Positions 1 to 7,869 of a stretch of DNA of 33,189 nt are shown one piece after another. The stretch's first letter is position 1. Every line of letters begins with the position of its first letter. The DNA comes from an uncultured Prevotella sp. (lineage in GTDB: Bacteria; Bacteroidota; Bacteroidia; Bacteroidales; Bacteroidaceae). Made by a program: the position numbers and the translations under genes. The notes under the pieces are model-generated. The model did not search any database. It was not told the DNA's origin and saw nothing but the letters and a program-made list of their open reading frames with translations. Where the stretch lies: NCBI GenBank assembly GCA_900539625.1, contig UQCW01000026.1, positions 1-33,189 on the forward strand, given 5' to 3'.

Positions 1-88
1 ATGGGATTCAATGTTTCACAAATCAAATGTGCTGATTGCGCCGCATTTTCACCTCATAGTGGCTTTGTGTCTCTATCTCTTTACGTAC

Positions 89-108
89 TGTTTTCACATG
101 ATAAAACA
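89..108. repeat. Left copy of a 20-bp perfect inverted repeat
   Basis: The sequence TGTTTTCACATGATAAAACA here is the exact reverse complement of 266-285. Each copy is itself an imperfect dyad (TGTTTT...AAAACA around CATG) and each is preceded by the bases AC. Such paired dyads 157 bp apart could be binding sites for a recombinase, excisionase or regulator of the neighbouring integrase. Function is inferred only from structure and position. Confidence 0.6.
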
Positions 109-265
109 TGCACAATGAGAAAGAATGCTGTAAACAAAGGACTTTTGAAGCCTTGAAAAGGCGGATTTGTAAAACATTTTAGGGAAAATTCGGGGTTTTG
201 CTAAACTTTTTCATTCAAAAATGATATGAAGTAAAGGAAAAGTAGTATCTTTGTAAGATAGATAC

Positions 266-285
266 TGTTTTATCATGTGAAAACA
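266..285. repeat. Right copy of a 20-bp perfect inverted repeat
   Basis: The sequence TGTTTTATCATGTGAAAACA is the exact reverse complement of 89-108. It sits about 30 bp beyond the integrase stop codon. See the left copy for interpretation. Confidence 0.6.
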
Positions 286-316
286 ATCACTCCTCCCTCC
301 ATTTGTTAAACACTAC

Positions 317-1531
317 TCAACCTCCAATTCTCTTTATAATCCTCTTATTTGCCTCGTTGATTCTTGATATATCGATGGAGTTCAGATACACCTGCGTCGT
401 CTTTATGGAATTATGTCCCATTCCCTCACTGATGACAGCGATGGGTATGTTCATATCTCTGGCCACGCTTGCCCATGTATGGCGTGCGACATAAGTGGTA
501 AGCGGCATTTTCAATTCCGCCATTTCTCCGATCTTCTTCAATGCACGGTTTATGTTTATCTGCATACGTTGGTATTGCTTGTATTCCGTGCCATCCTCCT
601 CCTTTATAATAGGAAGTAGATACGATCTGTTTTCCATTTGATGGGCATAGCGGTCCAGTATCTTCTGTTGCGCCTTTTCCCATTCCACCATCAAACATTG
701 GTTTGTTTTCTTGCGACAATAGGTCCACATGCCGTTCTTCAAGTCTGTCTTTCGCAGATAGGCAATATCCACGAAGGGCATTCCACGCATGTAGAAGCTG
801 AACATGAAGATGTCACGAGCAAGGGCCATTGTAGAGTTTTCTGGCAGTTCAAGGTTCGCTATCACTTTCAGCTCCTTCTCGCTGATTGCTCGTTTTGTTG
901 TCTTGACGTATGACAGACGCACATGGCTGAACAGATTCGTGTTGTTCAACAGACCTTCTTCTACCGCCTTACATAACAGAGTGTTGAGCGTGCGCAGATA
1001 GCAACGGATGCTGTTTTGCTTCAATCGCTTGTCTATAAGCCAAGCCTCGTAACACTCTATCATATCAGGTGTGAGTTCATCGAATGTCAAATCCACATCC
1101 TCACGGAATGCCTTGAAACGTCGATAGGCATTTTCGTATGTACGGGCAGTGCCTTGTCGCTTCATCTGCTCTTTCTTGGTCACTTGCTCCTGCAAGAACA
1201 CAAACACAGTCTTATAAGTCTGTTCCTTGCTGAAGGTTTCGCACAGCTCTTCTACAGTATAATCCTTGTGGCTACGTTCCAACCTGTCAAGGATAGTCTG
1301 CCAACGCTTTAATGCCCAGTCGATTTTACACTGCATCAGTGCCAACGCCCCCTTCCGTTCACTCCTTGCTGCCACCACGATTGTCTCCATATTCTCATCC
1401 CACTCGTTGGTATAAATGTGGTGTTCCGTACTAATCCATTTCACCTTGCGTTTGTGTATCACCTGATAGTATAATGTACCCTCTGCTTCTGGTACAGACG
1501 AGGGACGAAATTTGAGTTTTATAGTTGCCAT
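317..1531 (-). CDS. Tyrosine recombinase / integrase of a mobile element
   Basis: Site-specific recombinase that would integrate or excise the element whose remnants lie upstream. About 404 residues, the usual size for Bacteroidetes conjugative-element integrases. The N-terminal part (about 1-100) is the arm-binding-like region, about 100-200 is the SAM-like core-binding domain, and about 215-400 is catalytic. Visible catalytic residues are Arg249 in FYMRGMPFVD, a Lys near 274, Arg350 in YVARHTWAS, His373 in GMGHNS and Tyr382 in TTQVYL, so it appears intact. I chose the ATG at 1531 (MATIKLKF), where family similarity begins; a 19-residue longer frame opens at 1588 but adds nothing recognisable. 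Its neighbours are a frameshifted lysozyme-like gene and a broken traG, so the integrase is the only intact gene of this element in the window. Confidence 0.93.
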   Translation of the reverse strand: MATIKLKFRPSSVPEAEGTLYYQVIHKRKVKWISTEHHIYTNEWDENMETIVVAARSERKGALALMQCKIDWALKRWQTILDRLERSHKDYTVEELCETFSKEQTYKTVFVFLQEQVTKKEQMKRQGTARTYENAYRRFKAFREDVDLTFDELTPDMIECYEAWLIDKRLKQNSIRCYLRTLNTLLCKAVEEGLLNNTNLFSHVRLSYVKTTKRAISEKELKVIANLELPENSTMALARDIFMFSFYMRGMPFVDIAYLRKTDLKNGMWTYCRKKTNQCLMVEWEKAQQKILDRYAHQMENRSYLLPIIKEEDGTEYKQYQRMQININRALKKIGEMAELKMPLTTYVARHTWASVARDMNIPIAVISEGMGHNSIKTTQVYLNSIDISRINEANKRIIKRIGG

Positions 1532-1632
1532 AAACCGTTTTTTTGAATTTGTTACTACTATATAAATTAGGGTCTTGCCCCAACACATTGTCGTGACAAG
1601 ACCCTCAATAGATTATAATAGCAAGCTTTGAA

Positions 1633-2203
1633 CTAATATTTGTTTTTATTGTGCTGTTTTTTCCTGTGGACTTTACTATGGTTCATACAACACAGCCTAA
1701 GCTCCGTATTCCGTCTTCTCCTTATCGAAGCAATCACCTTTCCTTTCCATCGGCAGAAGTCCAAATACTCCATTTCTATATCCCTTTCCCCACGCTCTAT
1801 CTTCTGCAACAATCGGCTTTTACGGAACGTTCTTCTATCTCTAAGCACTTTATACGGCCCCACATTGTAAGCAAGTACCGCTAATAACAACGAATCCTTT
1901 CCGTACTTGCGGAACATTCCGCAAAATGTTCTCAGGTCACTTCGTAGCAGTGAATCTGCTTGTTCTAATGTCAGGTTCTTCTTGAAGTTCTCATGTGGTT
2001 GCACACAATTTCCCCATCCTATATAGGGGGTAGTTGCGCTTGATGTCGTGCCAACCTTCATAGAACTTAATGCAGCGTACCATACGTTCAAAAAGAGGGA
2101 AACGAAATATTCCTAAGTCCGACTGGGTAGGTGTGGCGGTCTGTGCTCGTACCATTGGGCTCAAGCACAGCAGCAACGCGATTATCTTTATTTTTATCTT
2201 CAT
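1633..2203 (-). pseudogene. Lysozyme-like conjugative-element protein, frameshifted
   Basis: Resembles the lysozyme/muramidase-like proteins in Bacteroidetes conjugative transposons, thought to open peptidoglycan locally for the transfer apparatus. The first frame (2203 to 1991) starts with a signal-like MKIKIKIIALLLCLSPMVRAQ and reads to KFYEGWHDIKRNYP. The rest (YIGWGNCVQPHENF, LTLEQADSLLRSDL, VLAYNVGPYKVL) continues in another frame to 1633. The break is a run of five C on the coding strand (2026-2030); four C would restore YPYIGWG in one frame. The start overlaps the traG stop as ATGA, typical of translational coupling in these operons. Most likely a dead gene; a sequencing error in the homopolymer is the alternative. 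Confidence 0.8.
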
Positions 2204-4161
2204 TTGACTCGGTATCTTTGTATCGTATTTATCATCGACTTCACATCCTCTCCAACTTGCACAAAATTCTTATATAGGATGCCTTCCCATTCGTCTCTTG
2301 ACTTGATTGTGTAGAATTTGGGCAACGCCACATAGCCATCTTCTTCTTTTTCGATGTCTGCCATGTTGAAATCCGTCTTGCAGTAGAACTTACTGGTCTT
2401 GAACTCCTCGCTCTCTTGTATGTTCATACTGCCACCGCGTCCTGTCTTGGTTTTCACAAAGTCACGTGCTGTCTGACCGCATATCCATCCTGTCGGCATA
2501 TCCGAGATTTTCGAGGCTGGCACCAGACTGTCCATATTCTCATTGAGATTGATGCTTGTCTTGTCACGGTCGATGGTTACGCCTTTCTTCAACTGCACCA
2601 CCTTACCGAAGATGTCCGAGGACAACTACTCCAAGGTTTCCTTACTTCGCGCTGCCCCACTCACCACATTACCTACTGTGGTAATAATCTTCTGCATTCC
2701 GACTTTGCCGTAGTCGGCTTCCAGCTGCGGAAGTTCCTGAAAACCTAACGTTACACTTACTTTGTTGCTTCGTGCCGTACCTATCAGGCGGTCTATCTTG
2801 TGAAAATACAAGGTGGGCAACTCGTCAACGATAATGCTTGTCGGGATATTCTTGCCTTACCCGGTATTCACTCTCGTCACCAGTCGATTGAGAATTAGGG
2901 CGTTCAACGCTCCAATAATGCTTTCCATTTCGGGGTCATTGGCTATCAGCAGATAACTGGGGTTCTTGGGGTCGCTGACTTTCAGGTCGAAGTCATCTCC
3001 GTCCTTATGGAATATCCAGTAGCTTTCCTTTGTGGCGAGTCGGGAGGTGTAGACACGGAGCGTACCTATCATAGCCTCCAGCTGTTCCATAGCACGATTT
3101 TTCAATGCCGTCTGGAACGGACCGAGCAATGGTGCTACCTCATTGTCTGTTTCCAATACCTCAAAGATTGTCTGGTAACTTTCGTTCAAGAAGGAGAGAA
3201 TATGGGGCATATCGCTGTACTTGCCCAGCCAATAGGCAGGTTCCACTTCGTTCCCCATTTTGTCGAATACCCTTCCTGTGCGTATCATACGAAACGTATG
3301 CTTATCCTGCACCTTTTCTGCTATCAGCATGTTGCCGTCCTTGTCGTATGGTTTTTTCTCCCAGTTACAGAAGAAGTAGATACATGCCGCCAAGAAGTTC
3401 ACAGCTGATGTTTGAAAAAACTGGTCACTGCCGCCACCGCCTTCTTTCTTGCCTTTCTGCAGCGACTCCAACAATGTTTCTGCCGTTTCACTCGCTGTTG
3501 CCAAATTGTTGATATACTTCAACTGGATAGGGTTCACTCTTCTTGAATACTCCACGTCTACGAAGTTGATCATATTGAACTTCATGCCCTTTGGCATCTT
3601 GCTGTCCTTGGCATTTTTGTTCTTCAGATAATGGTAATACAGCTTCGTCGCAAGTGACGGAAACTTATAATTATATAAGACTAAAGCAAATTATTTCTCA
3701 CTGTGCTGTCTGATGAATGGTTCGATGATGGAGAAAGTCTTACCAGAGCCTGACGTTCCCACCACCCATGTGCCTCTAAAGGGATTGACAATGTTTACCC
3801 ATCCCTTTCTAAACTTACCCTTATAATAGTAGCGCATGGGGATATTCACACTGTAGTCATTGGTCTGCAAATCCTTGCATTGTTCAAAACTCTCGTTCTC
3901 GAAGTTGAAACGGTCTTTCAACAGTCCTTCCTTCAGGAACTTGCTGATGTTGTCCAAGGCTATATGCACCAATACCACACCAATGATGGATGTTGCCATA
4001 TATAATAAGGTGTTCAGCGAGAACATATACACTCGCATTTCCATCGGTGTATTGAACAGCCAGACGGATAACACAATGAAGCCTACGCCACTCACCAACG
4101 GATAAAGCACGGGATGCTGAGTTGACTTTGACCATAGACAAAATAATAAAGTCGTACCCAA
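2200..4161 (-). pseudogene. traG: TraG/MobC-type coupling protein, 5'-truncated, three nonsense codons
   Basis: Remnant of a VirD4/TraG-family coupling ATPase, which feeds DNA into the type IV secretion channel at the inner membrane. A single frame runs through the whole stretch with no frameshift. It contains two membrane segments near the start, NPFRGTWVVGTSGSGKTFS (Walker A), and later IPTSIIVDELPTLYF (Walker B region) and WICGQTARDF. It is interrupted by TAA at 3691-3693 (after QHSEK), TAA at 2857-2859 (after RVNTG) and TAG at 2626-2628, where relatives carry Trp (LEW-LS). The first membrane segment and about 70 N-terminal residues of the family are missing; 4161 is only where similarity becomes visible, with a TTG codon inside a terminator hairpin. 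Clearly nonfunctional. Confidence 0.88.
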
Positions 4162-4180
4162 CCTTACCGTCGGGTACGAC
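4141..4180 (-). terminator. Hairpin terminator after the HAD gene, at the traG truncation point
   Basis: On the minus strand a 9-bp perfect stem (GTCGTACCC / GGGTACGAC, 4172-4180 and 4151-4159) with a 12-nt loop is followed by TTTATTATTTT. It lies about 90 nt past the HAD stop codon, as expected for a rho-independent terminator. The traG remnant begins inside the hairpin, so the truncation breakpoint is at or next to it. Confidence 0.7.
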
Positions 4181-4270
4181 TTTCATGTCTGTCATTTTGA
4201 ATCCAGTTAGCCGCTAAAAAAGCTCATCCAGACTCTCATACAAGCAATTTCCTCTAAATATTCTTTCTTA

Positions 4271-5383
4271 TCAATCTGCTGAAATCGATTTATAAAAATC
4301 AGCAACATCATCATCATCAATTATATAAGACACTTGATTATTCGTCTTGGCTATTTCCTGCAACTGAATTTTTTCCCCTCGCGTCCATTTTTTGATTTGT
4401 TTCAGTTTTGAAATCACAGAATGAGTTTGCTTAAAACTATTACTGTTCTCCAAATCAAGTATCAGTTTCTGTTTTTCCCTATCTTCATGACTGTCTATAT
4501 TCATGTTATGATCCACCTGTTCCTGTTTGCATTGAAAATGAACAGACATCAGTTTTTCATTCGAGGCCGTTTGATCGATAATTGCTTTCACCAATTTGTC
4601 TAATTCCGAATTGTCTGTATAATCAGCTGGAGCGAAATATTTTATTCGCTTGTCTTCCATCATCTTATAGACCTTTCGCCTGTCTCTCGTCTCAGGATTA
4701 TAAACCCCAATCGAATGACCAGAATGAGAATTAACAAGTTTCATGCAAGGTATATCCGTATCACTGTCCCCTATGTAGACCATATTTCTAAAAGGAATAC
4801 GAATATCCTCTGGATTAAAATAGTCATTGACACCTGAATCATTCACATCCAATGTCCCCTTCACAATTCTAAAAAGAAACTGTGTTTTGCTCGTATAGTT
4901 TATGACTTGCGCTGGCCATTTTGCCTCTCCATTTTCATCATAGTAGAAAGAACTCGCATAGATTTTCTCAAACTCATTAGCAACTTTCGTTCCTTCAATC
5001 ATTTCCTTTAGACCGGATGAGATGATGTAATGTTCCACGATCACCCCCTTGGTTTCACCATACTCTCTGATACGCTTAAACCAAGTGTCTACTCCAGGAA
5101 ACAAACTCACTTTGGCACCATAATCCATCAATGTCTTTCGATTGAATATGAATCTTCCACGCGCCTTTTGAATCATGGTGTACATGTAGGCCAGATTTTG
5201 GTCCATATCATTACTCTCAGCCAATCCATTAGACTCTGTCCAAAAAGATTCTACTTCGTACCCCACAGATTGTATATACCCCTGTGCTTGCATATCATCA
5301 GGCGACAATGTCTTGTCAAAGTCGTAACATATTGCAAGTACAGGTCGGTCCTCTTTGGTTTTTCTTTCAAATACTTTTTCCAT
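4271..5383 (-). CDS. HAD-superfamily hydrolase (phosphatase) with C-terminal extension
   Basis: Predicted cytoplasmic haloacid-dehalogenase-type phosphatase; substrate unknown. Motif I is CYDFDKTLS (Asp21 nucleophile and Asp23), motif II is the SSG in YIISSGLKEM, motif III a Lys near YTSKTQF, and motif IV is YIGDSDTDIP. About 280 residues form the HAD fold with a cap inserted after motif I. The last 80 or so residues (lysine-rich helices, ending in an acidic DDDDVADFY stretch) are an extension I cannot assign. I chose the start at MEKVFERK (5383): the longer frame from 5428 would lie within the dnaK terminator hairpin. It stands between dnaK and the decayed element, so it may be element cargo or a host gene; the sequence does not decide. 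Confidence 0.85.
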   Translation of the reverse strand: MEKVFERKTKEDRPVLAICYDFDKTLSPDDMQAQGYIQSVGYEVESFWTESNGLAESNDMDQNLAYMYTMIQKARGRFIFNRKTLMDYGAKVSLFPGVDTWFKRIREYGETKGVIVEHYIISSGLKEMIEGTKVANEFEKIYASSFYYDENGEAKWPAQVINYTSKTQFLFRIVKGTLDVNDSGVNDYFNPEDIRIPFRNMVYIGDSDTDIPCMKLVNSHSGHSIGVYNPETRDRRKVYKMMEDKRIKYFAPADYTDNSELDKLVKAIIDQTASNEKLMSVHFQCKQEQVDHNMNIDSHEDREKQKLILDLENSNSFKQTHSVISKLKQIKKWTRGEKIQLQEIAKTNNQVSYIIDDDDVADFYKSISAD

Positions 5384-5391
5384 TCTCTCTC

Positions 5392-5437
5392 GTAAAAAAT
5401 AAAATGAGGCACAATTACAATCAATCATGCCTCATTT
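5392..5437 (-). terminator. Rho-independent terminator of dnaK
   Basis: A perfect 10-bp stem (AAATGAGGCA at 5402-5411, TGCCTCATTT at 5428-5437) with a 16-nt loop, followed on the minus strand by TTTTATTTTTT. It lies 25 nt after the dnaK stop, and argues that the downstream HAD gene starts at 5383. Confidence 0.85.
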
Positions 5438-5461
5438 AAATTTATCATTCAGAATCTATAC

Positions 5462-7381
5462 TTACTTAACTTCCTCGAAGTCAGCATCCTGAATATCATC
5501 TTTCTTATTGTCGGAAGAATTTGCTCCTGGTTGTGGACCGGCCTGAGCACCTGGCTGTTCTGCGCCTGGCTGAGCACCCTGCTGATACATCTGGGCGCTG
5601 GCAGCCTGCCAAGCGTTGTTGAGTTCAGCTGTAGCAGCTTCAACGGCAGCCAAATCCTGGCTCTTGTGAGCTTCCTTCAGTTTGTTGAGGGCAGCTTCAA
5701 TAGGCGCCTTCTTGTCTGCTGGAATCTTGTCGCCAAGTTCCTTCAACTGATTTTCGGTCTGGAAAATCATGCTGTCGGCCTGGTTGAGTTTGTCAACACG
5801 CTCACGTTCCTTCTTGTCGGCCTCAGCGTTAGCTTCGGCTTCAGCCTTCATGCGGTCGATTTCTTCTTTACTCAAACCGCTGCTGGCCTCGATACGAATG
5901 GTCTGTTCCTTGCCTGTTGCCTTATCCTTTGCAGATACATTGAGGATACCGTTGGCATCAATATCGAAGGTCACCTCAATCTGAGGAACGCCACGACGGG
6001 CAGGAGCGATGCCGGCGAGGTTGAAACGACCAATGCTCTTATTGTCGCGAGCAAACTGACGTTCACCCTGCAATACGTGGATGGTCACCTCTGGCTGGTT
6101 GTCTTCTGCAGTTGAGAACACCTGACTCTTCTTGCAAGGAATGGTGGTGTTGGCATCAATCAACTTCGTCATGACACCGCCGAGGGTTTCAATACCCAAT
6201 GAAAGCGGAGTTACGTCGAGCAAGACAACGTCACCCACACCGCTCTCCTTGTTCAAAATGGCACCCTGGATGGCAGCACCAACGGCTACGACTTCGTCAG
6301 GGTTAACGCCCTTTGAAGGAGTTTTGCCGAAGAAGTTTTCAACCAATGCCTGAACGGCAGGAATACGAGTTGAACCACCCACGAGGATCACTTCGTCGAT
6401 GTCTGAAGTGTTCAAACCTGCGCCCTTCAAGGCTGCTTCACAAGGCACCTTGCAAGCTTCAATCAAACCATGAGCCAAAGCTTCAAATTTGGCACGGGTC
6501 AAAGTCTTAACCAAGTGCTTAGGTACACCGCCAACTGGCATGATGTACGGCAAGTTGATTTCAGTGCTCGTTGAGCTTGAGAGTTCAATCTTTGCCTTTT
6601 CGGCAGCTTCCTTCAAGCGCTGCATAGCCATCGGGTCAGTCGTCAAGTCGGCACCTTCGTCGTTCTTGAATTCCTGAACCAACCAGTCAATAATCACGTG
6701 GTCGAAGTCATCACCACCGAGGTGAGTATCACCATTGGTTGAGAGCACTTCAAACACACCGCCACCAAATTCGAGGATAGAGATATCAAACGTACCACCA
6801 CCGAGGTCAAACACGGCAATCTTCATATCCTTGTTTGCCTTGTCAATACCGTATGCCAAAGCAGCGGCAGTCGGTTCGTTGACAATACGCTTAACATCGA
6901 GACCAGCAATCTGTCCGGCTTCCTTAGTGGCCTGACGCTGAGAGTCTGAGAAGTAAGCAGGAACAGTGATAACAGCTTCCGTCACTTCCTGTCCGAGGTA
7001 ATCTTCGGCCGTCTTCTTCATCTTCTGAAGAATCATGGCAGAAATTTCTTGCGGAGTGTACTGACGTCCATCGATTTCTACGCGTGGCGTATTGTTTTCA
7101 CCACGAACCACCGTGTAAGGCATACGGGAGATTTCCTTCTGCACCTGGTCGTAGTTTTCACCCATGAAACGCTTGATAGAGTAGATGGTCTTCTTGGGGT
7201 TGGTGATGGCCTGACGCTTGGCAGGGTCACCCACCTTACGTTCGCCGCCGTCAACGAATGCCACTACCGAAGGAGTCGTACGCTTACCTTCGCTGTTTGC
7301 AATGACAACTGGTTCATTGCCTTCAAAGACTGAAACACAAGAGTTTGTTGTTCCTAAGTCAATACCAATAATCTTTCCCAT
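5462..7381 (-). CDS. dnaK: Hsp70 chaperone DnaK
   Basis: ATP-driven Hsp70 chaperone that binds exposed hydrophobic peptides with DnaJ and GrpE. Its 639 residues are full length. The nucleotide-binding domain starts with the phosphate-1 signature IGIDLGTTNSCVSVFEG and contains IAVFDLGGGTFDISIL and VILVGGSTRIPAVQ. The substrate-binding beta domain follows the linker region VVLLDVTPLSLGIET, and the alpha-helical lid ends in a Gln/Gly/Pro-rich tail and DADFEEVK, the usual C-terminal cochaperone motif. It has its own terminator, and dnaJ/grpE are not adjacent here, so it appears monocistronic. The upstream 480 bp show no CIRCE element and no perfect TAnnTTTG box on the minus strand, so its promoter could not be placed. 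Confidence 0.99.
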   Translation of the reverse strand: MGKIIGIDLGTTNSCVSVFEGNEPVVIANSEGKRTTPSVVAFVDGGERKVGDPAKRQAITNPKKTIYSIKRFMGENYDQVQKEISRMPYTVVRGENNTPRVEIDGRQYTPQEISAMILQKMKKTAEDYLGQEVTEAVITVPAYFSDSQRQATKEAGQIAGLDVKRIVNEPTAAALAYGIDKANKDMKIAVFDLGGGTFDISILEFGGGVFEVLSTNGDTHLGGDDFDHVIIDWLVQEFKNDEGADLTTDPMAMQRLKEAAEKAKIELSSSTSTEINLPYIMPVGGVPKHLVKTLTRAKFEALAHGLIEACKVPCEAALKGAGLNTSDIDEVILVGGSTRIPAVQALVENFFGKTPSKGVNPDEVVAVGAAIQGAILNKESGVGDVVLLDVTPLSLGIETLGGVMTKLIDANTTIPCKKSQVFSTAEDNQPEVTIHVLQGERQFARDNKSIGRFNLAGIAPARRGVPQIEVTFDIDANGILNVSAKDKATGKEQTIRIEASSGLSKEEIDRMKAEAEANAEADKKERERVDKLNQADSMIFQTENQLKELGDKIPADKKAPIEAALNKLKEAHKSQDLAAVEAATAELNNAWQAASAQMYQQGAQPGAEQPGAQAGPQPGANSSDNKKDDIQDADFEEVK

Positions 7382-7869
7382 GATATATTTTCTTTTTTAT
7401 TTTTATTATTCAAGTTGATTTTCTCTGTGTCAGCCCTGCATGTGTCTGTCAAGGCGGACGCTTAATAAAGAGCAAAGGGCGTGCCAATTGCATTCACTGG
7501 CCTATTCTTTATATATATAACAAAGGGGGCTTTGCCATGTTTATATTCTTCTCCAGACAAAGCACCGCGAACAGCAAAAGCACGTAACAACCTATCCATC
7601 AAACACATAACAACAAACTGCCATTTCCAATCCCATCAAGTAGCCCCCTCTCCCATCCCTTTTAATTTTATGACATTTTGTCAGACAAGAAAGAACAACG
7701 CTCTGACAAACACTCCTTATAATATATATACAACACACCAGAAGTTGCCTGATTGGGAGGTAAGCAGATATGCCTTGGAGAGCGTTGCAAATAAAAAAAA
7801 CATGCTCTTGGCATATTTAAAATAATATTGACCACCTACTAATGTTTTGTTTTGACTACCTTTGCAATT
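7382..7869. other. Divergent intergenic region, dnaK / fsr
   Basis: No gene is supported; a 114-codon plus-strand frame at 7481-7825 has low-complexity, non-family-like content. The stretch is AT-rich with small dyads, such as CAAAG-GGGG-CTTTG near 7520 and GACATTTTGTC near 7670. At 7829-7849 lies a 20-nt sequence closely matching the outer edge of the inverted-repeat element at 23109, so it may be a solo repeat arm. It should hold both the dnaK and fsr promoters. Confidence 0.5.
7857..7864 (+). promoter_or_regulatory. -7 box TACCTTTG, five bases before the fsr start
   Basis: A perfect match to the Bacteroidetes -7 consensus TAnnTTTG, followed by CA as is common. No TTTG is found at the expected -33 position. 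Transcription from this box would begin at about the fsr ATG (7870), implying a leaderless or nearly leaderless mRNA. Confidence 0.5.

Larger units (their letters stand above)
1..316. other. Gene-free left edge with a long inverted repeat
   Basis: No convincing gene is seen here. A 51-codon frame opens at base 1 and stops at 156, but its product resembles nothing I know and the window edge makes its start meaningless. The notable content is a perfect 20-bp inverted repeat at 89-108 and 266-285. The stretch lies just past the 3' end of the integrase, where attachment sites of integrated elements often sit, so it may include the element's end. That is inference; no second att copy was found in the window. 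Confidence 0.4.

Noticed and set aside
2200..4161. Stop-codon reassignment as explanation for the in-frame stops in traG
   Set aside because: Both TAA and TAG are involved, at positions of different amino acids, and other genes here use these stops normally.
4181..4195. Start of a 103-codon minus-strand frame (MTDMKVVPDGK) as a gene
   Set aside because: It passes through the terminator hairpin and then runs out of phase over the traG remnant.
7382..7500. CIRCE/HrcA operator upstream of dnaK
   Set aside because: No TTAGCACTC-N9-GAGTGCTAA-like dyad is present.
7481..7825. 114-codon plus-strand frame between dnaK and fsr
   Set aside because: No family-like motifs, low-complexity AT-rich stretches, and it covers the region that must hold two divergent promoters.
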